Source: Saprospiraceae bacterium (GTDB lineage: Bacteria; Bacteroidota; Bacteroidia; Chitinophagales; Saprospiraceae). Taken from it: a DNA stretch of 64,000 nt. Shown in pieces: positions 35,443 to 43,918 of the stretch. The notes below the pieces were generated by a model. The model had not been told where the DNA came from. It made no database searches and saw only the letters and a list, made by a program, of their open reading frames with translations. Made by a program: the position numbers and the translations under genes. Numbering within the stretch: the stretch's first letter is position 1; every line of letters starts with the position of its first letter. Location: assembly GCA_016715405.1 (NCBI GenBank), contig JADKAE010000003.1, forward strand, positions 62,001 through 126,000, written 5' to 3'.

Positions 35443-36938
35443 TTACTCATAAAGCGGATTCTGCGTAAGCAAACCTCCACTGAGGTCAATTTCGCTTTGC
35501 GGAATAGGGAATAATTCGTGTTTACCGGCCATAAAATTGGTTTTGCCGTGGGCTTGCATCACCTCAGCGGCGCGTCCCTGGCGCACCAGGTCGAACCAGC
35601 GGTGTTGCTCCAGGGCCAATTCTACGCGGCGTTCCTGCCAGATGCGCTGGCGCAGCTGGTCTTTGTCGGTCACCGTAACCGGTGGAAGCAGGTTGGGATT
35701 CGTACTATTGCCCTTAGCTCTGGCGCGCACCATATTCAGGTATACCAATGCATCCTGGGATTTGCCGTTTTCGTTGAGGGCCTCGGCAGCCATGAGCAAC
35801 ACATCGGCATAGCGGAGCAGGCGGATATTGCCCGGACTATTCTCCTGAAAGCCCACGTGTTCGGGCACCCATGCTTTTTGGTTATAGCTTTCGTTGAGCA
35901 TATCCGGATTGTCGAGTACGATAGCGGAGCCGTCGGGCAGCGTTTCACCTACTTCGAGGATAGTCGCATTGCGGCGCGGGTCGCCGGTCTCAAATGCGGA
36001 GCGCAGGCTTGTAGTGGGTTGATTGAAGCCCCAGCCCAGGTTGGGTGTGCCGCGCACGCCTTGTACCTGGTTGTATTGGCTGCCGCCTCCGCCCGTTTCG
36101 AGGGATGTGCAGCTCACTTCAAATACCGATTCTGAGCTATGCTCTCCTTCGCTCTGGAAGATCTTGGCATAGTTGGGATACAGGGCATACTGCGCGGAGT
36201 TGATCACTTCGAGTGCGGCGATTTCGGCGTTGGTAAAATCACCCATGGTGAGATATACTTTCGCCAGAATGCCTTTGGCTGCGCCTTGCGAAGCTCTTCC
36301 CAGATCACCCGGTGCGTATTGCGATTTGGGGGGCAACACTGCGGCCGCCTCGGTAAGGTCTTGAATGATTTGTTGATAAACCTGCGCTGCCGGCGTGCGG
36401 GTCTGGGTGTAGTACTCATCGGGTTGGAGCGCCCTTGTTATCAACGGAATATCACCAAACCACCTCACCAGATTGAAATAATAATACGCCCGCAAAAACT
36501 TGCACTCCCCGATCAGTCGCGCACGAAGCGTTTCGTTCATTTCGGGATATTGGGAATATTTTCGATAGCTACGTTGGCGCGGTAAATCGACTGGTAGTAA
36601 CCGTTCCAAATACCGGCGGGCGACTGGTGGCCGGCGTCCAGCGTGAAGTTGTCGATATCTCCGAGGAAAATGGCATCGTTTATCAGACTACCCTTGTCGG
36701 TATCGTCAGAAACGATATCGGTCATGCCTATGTAGTTAAACGCATGCACATTCCAATCGCGAAGCATGCTATATACGGCATTGGTGGCCCACACGGCATG
36801 GTCTTCTTCCTGGAAGAAATTGCCGGTAGTGAGCTCGCCCTGCGGTTTTACCTCCAGCCACTCCTGCTTGCAAGCCGTAGAAAACACAGCAAGCACAAGG
36901 GTGAGGATTGCGTAGCGGGTTATTGACCTGTATGTCAT
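35443..36938 (-). CDS. SusD/RagB-family glycan-binding lipoprotein (one frameshift)
   Basis: Starts MTYRSITRYAILTLVLAVFS with lipobox TAC; the earlier TTG at 36962 is less likely. The SusD N-terminal pattern KQEWLEVKPQGELTTGNFFQ and ECKFLRAYYYFNLVRWFGDIPLI is unmistakable, and the C-terminal part has RYADVLLMAAEALNENGK and QERRVELALEQHRWFDLVRQG. It binds oligosaccharides outside the outer membrane and caps the SusC channel. The two frames join at the GGG at 36544-36546 (one C short on the coding strand): NIP-EMNETLRARLIGECK. It follows SusC by 28 bp and is the last gene of the PUL. Confidence 0.9.
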
Positions 36939-36966
36939 GATTTTACAATTTTCGTTAAGCAATTAA

Positions 36967-39963
36967 TTAAAAACCGGCCTGTATACCAAAGGTAAACACC
37001 TTAGCTATCGGATAAATACCGCGGTCGATACCGTTATCGATAGCGCTTTCGCTGGTCACTTCGGGCGAATAACCGCTGTAAGAAGACCAGGTGATGGGGT
37101 TGGTAGCGCTAAAATAGATACGAAGCCGTTCCATTTTTATTTTTCCGATCAGCGATTCGGGCAGGGTATATCCCAGCATCACGCTACGCAGGCGCAAGAA
37201 AGAACCATCTTCGATAAAACGCTCAGAAACAGCGTAGTTGGGATAACCGCCGTTGGTAACACGCGGCTCTGTATTGCTGGTATTTTCGCCGTTCCAGCGA
37301 TCCAGGAAGCTTGTTTCAAAATTGGTTACGCCAAAAAAGCGGTCCATTTTTTTAGCGTTATAGAGTTCATTGCCGGTAACGCCGTTGAAGTCGACGCTGA
37401 GGTCGAGGCCCGCGAATTCTAAACCTGCATTAAAGCCGTAGATATAATCGGGCAGCGCATTTCCAATAAATACGCGGTCGTCGGTGCTGATAACGCCGTC
37501 GCCGTTGGTATCGGCAAATCGCAGATCGCCGGGTTTTTCATCGCCGCGCTTGGGAAAATTGTCGAGGTCGGCCTGGTTTTGATAGATGCCTTCTACCTGG
37601 TAGCCGTAAAAAGAACCGATGGGTATGCCTACTTCCGAGCGCGTAGAAAATCCACCTCCCGATACAGCGCCGGCGATGATCGCTTCGTTGCCGGTACCCA
37701 GTGACAATACTTCATTTTGATTATAAGAGCCTATGCCGCCGATATGGTAGGTTACTTTGCCGAGGCGGTCGCGCCAGTTGAGGGTGAGTTCCCAGCCCCT
37801 GTTTTCCAGGTTGGCGGCGTTTACGTAGGGGTCTCCTTCCGAACCTACATAATCGGGAATCGGCACGGGCAGCAAAATTTCGAAGGTTTTGCGGATATAC
37901 CGGTCAACTTCCAAAGTGAGGCGGTTGTTGAGTACGCCTATGTCGATGCCTATGTCGGTGGTATTGCTTTCTTCCCACTGCAGGAAACTATTGGCCAGGC
38001 GGGTAGGCGTAGCGCCAAACAAGAGGTCTTCGGTGGTGCCAAATACGGCGTTGAGGTTGCCGGTCACTGTAGGGATAGCGGCGGTATATGGTATTTTATC
38101 ATTACCCAACACGCCCCAGCTCAGGCGCAATTTGAGGTTGGTAAAGAAATCCTGGTTGCGCATAAAAGATTCTTCGATGACGCGCCAGGCGGCGGCCACC
38201 GACATAAAATTGCCGAAGCGCCGCTCGCTGCCGAATTTTGACGATCCGTCGCGACGGAAAGAAGCGGTGAGCAGGTAGCGGTCTTTGAAGGCGTAGTTGA
38301 GGCGGAACAGGTAAGAGTAGTACTTTTCCTGCGAAGCGCCGTTGAAGTTGGTCTGCGTTTCAATATCGCCGGCATTGAGGTAGTAAAATTCTTCGGCATC
38401 GCCTACGAGTCGCCGGCGCGAGCCGCCCCAGTTTTCAAAATCGCGCGCCTGCGAAGTTACCCCTCCCAGCACGGTGACGCGGTGAAGGTCCCAGGCTTTG
38501 GTATAAGTAAGGGTATTTTCCCACTGCCAGTCGCGCGAGCGGTTGAGCGACACGCTCAATATGCTTTCGGGGTTGAATTGCTTGTCGTTTACGAAAAATT
38601 CGGGCGTAAAGCTTTTTCCCCTTGAATTGCCCATCGAGAAGTTGAAGGTACTGCGGAAGGTAAAGTTGCGCAAGATGTAGACTTCACCAAAAACGTTGCC
38701 TATCAACTGCTGGGCATAACCCCTGTTGTAGTCGTTGTATTCGAGTTGGGCAGCCGGGTTGCTCACATTGGAGCGATTGGAGGTATTGCCGAAGTTGCCC
38801 GCCGAGTCGCGTGCTACCACCGTAGGGTCGGCCGTATAAGCCGTAAAGAGGATGCCGCCGGGTTCGTTGTTGTTGTCGGTAAATTGGTACATGAGGTTGT
38901 GGCCTACTTTGACGTCTTTGGTAAGCCTGTATTCATTGTTGGCCCTGAACGAATAGCGGTTGAAATACGAGCTGCGTACGATACCTTCCTGGCGGAATAC
39001 GTCGGCGCTGAGGTTAAACAGGATTTTGTCGTTGCCGCCGTTGGCCGACAGGTTGTAGTTCTGTATCATAGCATCGCGGAATATGACATCCTGCCAGTCG
39101 GTGCCTTCGCCCAGTGCATCGGGATCGGCAAAGGGCTTTGGCGTGCCGATATTCATGGCGGCTTCGTTGGATAGCTGGGCGTATTCGCGGGCGTTGACCA
39201 GGTCGATTTTTTGAGCTACCTGTTGCCTTCCCACATAGCTATTGAGGCTGAAATGCGTTTTATCGCTTTGCCGGCCTTTTTTGGTGGTGACCATGATGAC
39301 CCCGTTGGCGCCCCGCGTGCCGTATATAGCGGCTGCGGAAGCGTCTTTGAGCACTTCTATGCTTTCAATATCGCTGGAGTTGAGGAAGTCCATGTTATCC
39401 AAAATAACCCCGTCTACTACATATATGGGAGCAGCGCCGTTGAAAGTGCCCACGCCGCGCACGCGCACTACGGCGCCGTCGCCGGGCCGCCCCGACGAAG
39501 CGGTAACCTGCACGCCTGCCACCTTACCCTGAAGCGCCTGCGTGACGCTGGAGGTGGCGATTTTTTGAATATCTTCCGATTTTACGCTGGCTACCGAGCC
39601 CGTCACGTCGCTTTTTCGCTGCGTGCCGTAACCCACTACGACCACTTCGTTGAGCAACTGGCTGCCATAACTCATAGTCACGTCAATGGCCGTTTGTCCT
39701 TTTAGCGCCACTTCCTGCCCGCTGTAACCCACATAGGTAAAGACCAGCGTAACATATGGATTGGGCACCGTGAGTTCGAATGTACCATCCAACTCGGAAA
39801 CCGTGCCGGCAGTAGAGTTTTTCACCAGGATATTGACACCGATGAGGGGTTCGTGGGCATCATCGGTTACTTTCCCTTTGACCGTAACCTGGGCTTGCAG
39901 CGACCAGGCCGCCAGTATGAGCCACAAGGCCGCAACTGTACGGAGGGTAATGCCTTTTATCAT
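36967..39963 (-). CDS. SusC/RagA-family TonB-dependent outer membrane transporter
   Basis: 998 residues, intact. Signal peptide then a carboxypeptidase-regulatory-like domain (VKGKVTDDAHEPLIGVNILVK), the SusC motif LNEVVVVGYGTQRKSDVTGSV, the plug (ALQGKVAGVQVTASSGRPGDG; SAAAIYGTRGANGVIMVTTKKG) and a 22-stranded barrel ending KVFTFGIQAGF. It imports oligosaccharides with TonB energy, capped by SusD downstream. Both lie after the GH3 gene (19 bp gap) in one run of six minus-strand genes. The partner enzymes point to beta-1,2-gluco-oligosaccharides as substrate. Confidence 0.93.
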   Translation of the reverse strand: MIKGITLRTVAALWLILAAWSLQAQVTVKGKVTDDAHEPLIGVNILVKNSTAGTVSELDGTFELTVPNPYVTLVFTYVGYSGQEVALKGQTAIDVTMSYGSQLLNEVVVVGYGTQRKSDVTGSVASVKSEDIQKIATSSVTQALQGKVAGVQVTASSGRPGDGAVVRVRGVGTFNGAAPIYVVDGVILDNMDFLNSSDIESIEVLKDASAAAIYGTRGANGVIMVTTKKGRQSDKTHFSLNSYVGRQQVAQKIDLVNAREYAQLSNEAAMNIGTPKPFADPDALGEGTDWQDVIFRDAMIQNYNLSANGGNDKILFNLSADVFRQEGIVRSSYFNRYSFRANNEYRLTKDVKVGHNLMYQFTDNNNEPGGILFTAYTADPTVVARDSAGNFGNTSNRSNVSNPAAQLEYNDYNRGYAQQLIGNVFGEVYILRNFTFRSTFNFSMGNSRGKSFTPEFFVNDKQFNPESILSVSLNRSRDWQWENTLTYTKAWDLHRVTVLGGVTSQARDFENWGGSRRRLVGDAEEFYYLNAGDIETQTNFNGASQEKYYSYLFRLNYAFKDRYLLTASFRRDGSSKFGSERRFGNFMSVAAAWRVIEESFMRNQDFFTNLKLRLSWGVLGNDKIPYTAAIPTVTGNLNAVFGTTEDLLFGATPTRLANSFLQWEESNTTDIGIDIGVLNNRLTLEVDRYIRKTFEILLPVPIPDYVGSEGDPYVNAANLENRGWELTLNWRDRLGKVTYHIGGIGSYNQNEVLSLGTGNEAIIAGAVSGGGFSTRSEVGIPIGSFYGYQVEGIYQNQADLDNFPKRGDEKPGDLRFADTNGDGVISTDDRVFIGNALPDYIYGFNAGLEFAGLDLSVDFNGVTGNELYNAKKMDRFFGVTNFETSFLDRWNGENTSNTEPRVTNGGYPNYAVSERFIEDGSFLRLRSVMLGYTLPESLIGKIKMERLRIYFSATNPITWSSYSGYSPEVTSESAIDNGIDRGIYPIAKVFTFGIQAGF

Positions 39964-39982
39964 AATTTTTTGTTTTAGTTGG

Positions 39983-42232
39983 TTATTTCAATGTGATCCT
40001 GACGCTTTGCACTTCTGCGGAATTGCCGCCTGCCATTACGTCAAATTCGCCGGGGTCTGCTACCCATTTCATCTGTCGGTCGTAAAATTTGAGCTGATCG
40101 GCAGTCAATTTGAATACCACTTCCTTTTTTTCTCCTGCCTTCAACATGACTTTGCGGAAATCCACAAGTTCTTTTACCGGTCGGGTTACGCTTCCCACCA
40201 GGTCGCGCACGTATAATTGTACTACTTCTTCGCCATCGCGCGTGCCTGTATTGGTCACAGGTACGGTAAGGGTAATTGTTTCGCCTGACTTGAAACTGTT
40301 TTTACTCAGCACAGGTACTCCGTATTTAAAGGTCGTGTAGCTCAGTCCATAGCCGAACGGGTACAACGGCGTATTGGGCGAGTCGAGGTATTTGCTGGTG
40401 TATTTGTCATTGGGATCCATCGGCCTGCCGGTCTGTTTCATATTGTAAAAAATGGGGACCTGGCCCAGGGTGCGCGGGAAGGTGACGGGCAATTTACCCG
40501 AAGGGTTATAATCGCCAAACAAAACATCGGCGATAGCGTGGCCGGCCTGGGTACCCAAAAACCAGGTTTCCAATATGGCGCTTGCTTTGTCGTGTACTTC
40601 CGGAATAGCCAGCGGCCTACCGTTCATCAACACGACGATAACCGGTTTGCCTGTGGCAGCCAGTGCTTTCACGAGATCTTGCTGTACCCCCGGCAAATCG
40701 ATAAAAACCCGGCTGGCAGCTTCGCCGCTCATCTGGGCTTTTTCGCCCACAGCTACTATTACCGCATCAGCTTTAGCAGCGGCGATCAGTGCCGCTTCAA
40801 AACCGCTTTTGTCGGCGCCTTCTACTTCGCAGCCTTTTACGTGCAATAACGAAGTACTCGGCCCAATTTTGGCGCGAATACCCTCGAGCAGGCTAACCGA
40901 CTTGGTATAATCGCCGGCGGCGCTCCAAGAGCCTATCAACTCGCTTTTGTTGTCGGCCAGCGGGCCTACAACGGCAAGCGTACCGATTGTTTTATTCAAT
41001 GGCAGCGCCTGGCGTTCATTTTTCAATAATACGATGGATTTGCGCGACACATCGCGGGCTATTTCCAGGTGTTCGGGCGACATCACCAGCCGGCGTTCGC
41101 GTTCTACGTCGCTATAGCGATAAGGGTCGTCAAACAAACCCAGCTCAAATTTGATGCGCAGTATGCGGCGCACGGCCTCGTCGATGGTTTTGACGCTCAC
41201 TTTGCCTTCTTTGACAGACTGGGCGAGGTAGTTGTAAAATACAGCGCCCTGCATGTCCATATCTACGCCGGCATTGATGGCTTGTTCACCGGCATCTTTT
41301 TCGTTGGCCGCACTGCCGTGATCCACCATTTCGTTGATGGAGGTGTAGTCCGTTACTACGAAGCCGTTAAAACCCCACTCTTTGCGCAAGATATCGGTGA
41401 GCAGAAGTTTGTTGGCGGAGCAAGGCACACCATCTAATTCATTAAAAGAGGTCATAAACGTTCTGGCCCCTGCGTCTTTAGCTGCTTTGAAAGGCGGCAG
41501 GTATACGTCGCGCAACACCCGTTCCGATATATCCACAGTGTGGTAGTCGCGACCTGCCTGAGCAGCGCCGTAGGCGGCGTAGTGTTTTACACAGGCTGCG
41601 AGGGTGTTGTCGGCGGCCAGGTCTTTGCCCTGAAAACCTTTTACCCGGGCGGCGGCGATCAGACTGCCCAGGTGGGGGTCTTCACCGGCGCCTTCGCAGA
41701 TGCGCCCCCAGCGGGGGTCGCGGGCAATGTCAACCATCGGCGCGTACGTCCAGTGCAGGCCGGCAGCGCTGGCCTCTACGGCTGCTACCCTGGACGATTT
41801 TTCGACGGCCTCCATGTCCCAGCTTGCCGCTTCGCCGAGCGGGATGGGGAATATCGTTTTGTAGCCGTGGATGACGTCGTAGCCAAACAACAACGGTATG
41901 CCCAGTCGGGTTTCTTCTAAGGCTACGCGCTGCAATTCGCGGTTAAAAGCCGCCGTGTGCGCATTGAAGATGGCGCCAACTTTGCCCGCCTTGATATCAG
42001 CTTTGTAGTTTTCCCGCACGGTAGGCCCCGTCACGTCCCAGTCGCTGGTAAACAGCGTAAGCTGGCCGATCTTTTCTTCGAGGGTCATCTTGGCCAGCAC
42101 AGAATCGATTTTCTGTTCGATGGTTTTGTCTTTGGGCGGGTCGACCAACAAGTCATTTTGCACCGCAAAAACATTGATCATAAAAGCGACGACCAGCAGT
42201 GCCGGAAGGCGTAAGTATTTTATTATTTTCAT
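39983..42232 (-). CDS. Glycoside hydrolase family 3 beta-glucosidase
   Basis: 749 residues, intact. Signal or anchor MKIIKYLRLPALLVVAFMINVF. GH3 N-domain: FGYDVIHGYKTIFPIPLGEAASWD, DPRWGRICEGAGEDP, KHYAAYGAAQAGRDY, and the nucleophile Asp295 in FVVTDYTSIN. The C-domain contains the acid/base region, and a fibronectin-like domain ends the protein (VTNTGTRDGEEVVQLYVRDL). BglX-type architecture. In Bacteroidota, periplasmic GH3 enzymes next to GH144 cut sophoro-oligosaccharides to glucose. Placement between a GH144 gene and SusC supports this, though sequence alone does not prove linkage specificity. Confidence 0.9.
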   Translation of the reverse strand: MKIIKYLRLPALLVVAFMINVFAVQNDLLVDPPKDKTIEQKIDSVLAKMTLEEKIGQLTLFTSDWDVTGPTVRENYKADIKAGKVGAIFNAHTAAFNRELQRVALEETRLGIPLLFGYDVIHGYKTIFPIPLGEAASWDMEAVEKSSRVAAVEASAAGLHWTYAPMVDIARDPRWGRICEGAGEDPHLGSLIAAARVKGFQGKDLAADNTLAACVKHYAAYGAAQAGRDYHTVDISERVLRDVYLPPFKAAKDAGARTFMTSFNELDGVPCSANKLLLTDILRKEWGFNGFVVTDYTSINEMVDHGSAANEKDAGEQAINAGVDMDMQGAVFYNYLAQSVKEGKVSVKTIDEAVRRILRIKFELGLFDDPYRYSDVERERRLVMSPEHLEIARDVSRKSIVLLKNERQALPLNKTIGTLAVVGPLADNKSELIGSWSAAGDYTKSVSLLEGIRAKIGPSTSLLHVKGCEVEGADKSGFEAALIAAAKADAVIVAVGEKAQMSGEAASRVFIDLPGVQQDLVKALAATGKPVIVVLMNGRPLAIPEVHDKASAILETWFLGTQAGHAIADVLFGDYNPSGKLPVTFPRTLGQVPIFYNMKQTGRPMDPNDKYTSKYLDSPNTPLYPFGYGLSYTTFKYGVPVLSKNSFKSGETITLTVPVTNTGTRDGEEVVQLYVRDLVGSVTRPVKELVDFRKVMLKAGEKKEVVFKLTADQLKFYDRQMKWVADPGEFDVMAGGNSAEVQSVRITLK

Positions 42233-42238
42233 AAAATG

Positions 42239-42405
42239 TCTTTTTAAGGAACTGTTTAGTAGGGTTTAGCGATTGGGTTTAGCGATTGGGTTTAGCTGTA
42301 TGTTTAGAAAACTAAACTCTAACGCTAAACTGCGAATGCACTAAACTCTATCGCTAAACTGCCGAAGGCACTAAACCCTATCACTAAACAGTTACCTTTT
42401 TAAAA
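42239..42405. repeat. TTTAGCG-family inverted repeat with terminal inverted ends
   Basis: Left arm GGGTTTAGCGATT units, centre TGTATGTTTAGAAAACTAAAC, right arm CTAAAC 13- and 16-mers. The outer ends are also inverted copies: CTTTTTAAGGAACTGTTTAG at 42239 and CTAAACAGTTACCTTTTTAA at the right. It fills the gap between the GH3 start and the GH144 stop. Confidence 0.9.
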
Positions 42406-42410
42406 ATGGA

Positions 42411-43817
42411 TTACTGCTTATCCAACCATCCCCCCTTAAATCCCGCTTTTTTCAATCCATCCACGATGTAAGGGTTTTTTTTCATCAAATTCCAGACAAA
42501 CTCGTTTCTGTAATTTTCAATCTGGATGACGATAGGCCCCTGGTCAATTCCCAGGTAATCGACGTCAAACCAGCCGTTTTCGTTGCCGGGTGTAAAAGTG
42601 AAGCTGGGATTAAACGCATCTTTGAAACCATAATGGCCCACCAGCGAGGGGTAGTATGTATTCCACATGGTTTCAAGCGCAGGCAGGCACACTTCCGGGG
42701 CAAAAGGTACGGAACCTCCCGCCGCAGTCGGTGCAATAGTGCCGTCGTCTACAATCTGGATATTGCAAGCGCCCCTGGCGCCGTATTCAAAGAATTGCGT
42801 CAACTTGCCATTGTATAGTTGTTTGCCGTTGTGGGGGCCGTCGCAGGCGGTGAGACCCCACACGTTTTCACCGTAGGCTTTGAATCCGCCGGGGTTGCGT
42901 ATACAATAGGCCCTGTTGGACAAGGTGGCCCGGCGGCTGTTCTCAAAATAGTCAATGCCTTTTTGGCGCATGTAGTCGTCCTGAATGCCCTTAAAGTCGA
43001 TGTACATATGGCTGTACTGGTGGCCGAACAAGGGATCGAAGTTGACGTGTTCCTGGCCTTCAAAGTTGCTCCATTGGTAGGGGCGGCACCAGTTTTCCCA
43101 ACAGGAGGCCGGTATCGGATGGGTTGGCGACCCCATAGCCATGATGAGGAGCACCATGGCTTCGTTGTAGCCGATCCATTCGCTTTTCAGAAAGCCCCTT
43201 TCGGGATGCCAACCCATAGAGAGGTTGCCTTTTTCATTAAGGAACCAGTCCCATTCTACTCTTCTGTACAGCCAGTCGGCCTTTTCTCTGATCTTTTTTT
43301 CGGTTTCGTTGTCGCCGTCAAAATAACTCATCGCACTAAGCACGCCGGCCATCAATAGGCCGGTATCGATAGTGGAAAGTTCAACTTCTTTGAAGCGCAA
43401 TGCCTTGTCGAGCGTAAGAAAATGGTAAAAGAAGCCTTTGTGCCCACCCACGCCTTCGCGGGCGTCGCCTTGCGGCAAAGCGGCCAGTACGTCCAGCGTG
43501 CGAAGTACGCGCTCCGCCGCCTGTTCGCGCGTGATATAACCGCGCTCCACGCCGACCAGGTAGGCGGTAAGTCCAAAACCGGTAGCGGCAATGCTGGAGA
43601 ACGTAAGTGTCGGGTAACGGTCGGGGGTCTGGAGATTGCCCGGAAGCGCCAGGTCCCAGAAGTAGTTGAAGGTGCGGCGTTGCAAGGTGTCTAAATGGAA
43701 AGGCACATAAGGCAACGCCTCCTGCACGGTCTGATTTCCGGTAGTCGTCGCCTGCCGGCGACATGCATTTACCGGTAATAGCGCTAAGAGAAGCGCCGCG
43801 AATGCCCATTTGTTCAT
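42411..43817 (-). CDS. GH144-type (glucoamylase-like, Pfam Glycoamylase) lipoprotein, putative endo-beta-1,2-glucanase
   Basis: 468 residues, intact. Lipoprotein signal MNKWAFAALLLALLPVNAC. LDTLQRRTFNYFWDLALPGN, SSIAATGFGLTAYLVGVERGYITREQA, MGWHPERGFLKSEWIGYNEAM, HVNFDPLFGHQYSHMYIDFK, AYCIRNPGGFKAYGENVWGLTACDGP and YLGIDQGPIVIQIENYRNEFVW define the PF10091/GH144 family, an (alpha/alpha)6 barrel. Characterised members from Chitinophaga and Parabacteroides are endo-beta-1,2-glucanases. Here it is a lipoprotein at the cell surface or the periplasmic side of the outer membrane. It lies between the multi-domain T9SS protein and GH3 in the PUL. Confidence 0.85.
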   Translation of the reverse strand: MNKWAFAALLLALLPVNACRRQATTTGNQTVQEALPYVPFHLDTLQRRTFNYFWDLALPGNLQTPDRYPTLTFSSIAATGFGLTAYLVGVERGYITREQAAERVLRTLDVLAALPQGDAREGVGGHKGFFYHFLTLDKALRFKEVELSTIDTGLLMAGVLSAMSYFDGDNETEKKIREKADWLYRRVEWDWFLNEKGNLSMGWHPERGFLKSEWIGYNEAMVLLIMAMGSPTHPIPASCWENWCRPYQWSNFEGQEHVNFDPLFGHQYSHMYIDFKGIQDDYMRQKGIDYFENSRRATLSNRAYCIRNPGGFKAYGENVWGLTACDGPHNGKQLYNGKLTQFFEYGARGACNIQIVDDGTIAPTAAGGSVPFAPEVCLPALETMWNTYYPSLVGHYGFKDAFNPSFTFTPGNENGWFDVDYLGIDQGPIVIQIENYRNEFVWNLMKKNPYIVDGLKKAGFKGGWLDKQ

Positions 43818-43918
43818 AGCCGGTGATTGTGGGAGGAGGCAGTTGTCGGTTGTCGGTTGTCAGTTGTCAGTTCTTACAACCGACAACCCATAACCGACAA
43901 CCGACAGCCCACAACCTC
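43818..43918 (-). repeat. GTTGTCG heptamer hairpin between PUL genes
   Basis: Minus strand: GGTTGTC-type heptamers, a six-base loop (AGAACT), then GACAACT/GACAACC heptamers. The arms are nearly perfect reverse complements; no TTTGCC core is present. It fills the gap between the T9SS surface protein stop and the GH144 start, so the PUL transcript would carry a long hairpin there. Confidence 0.85.
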
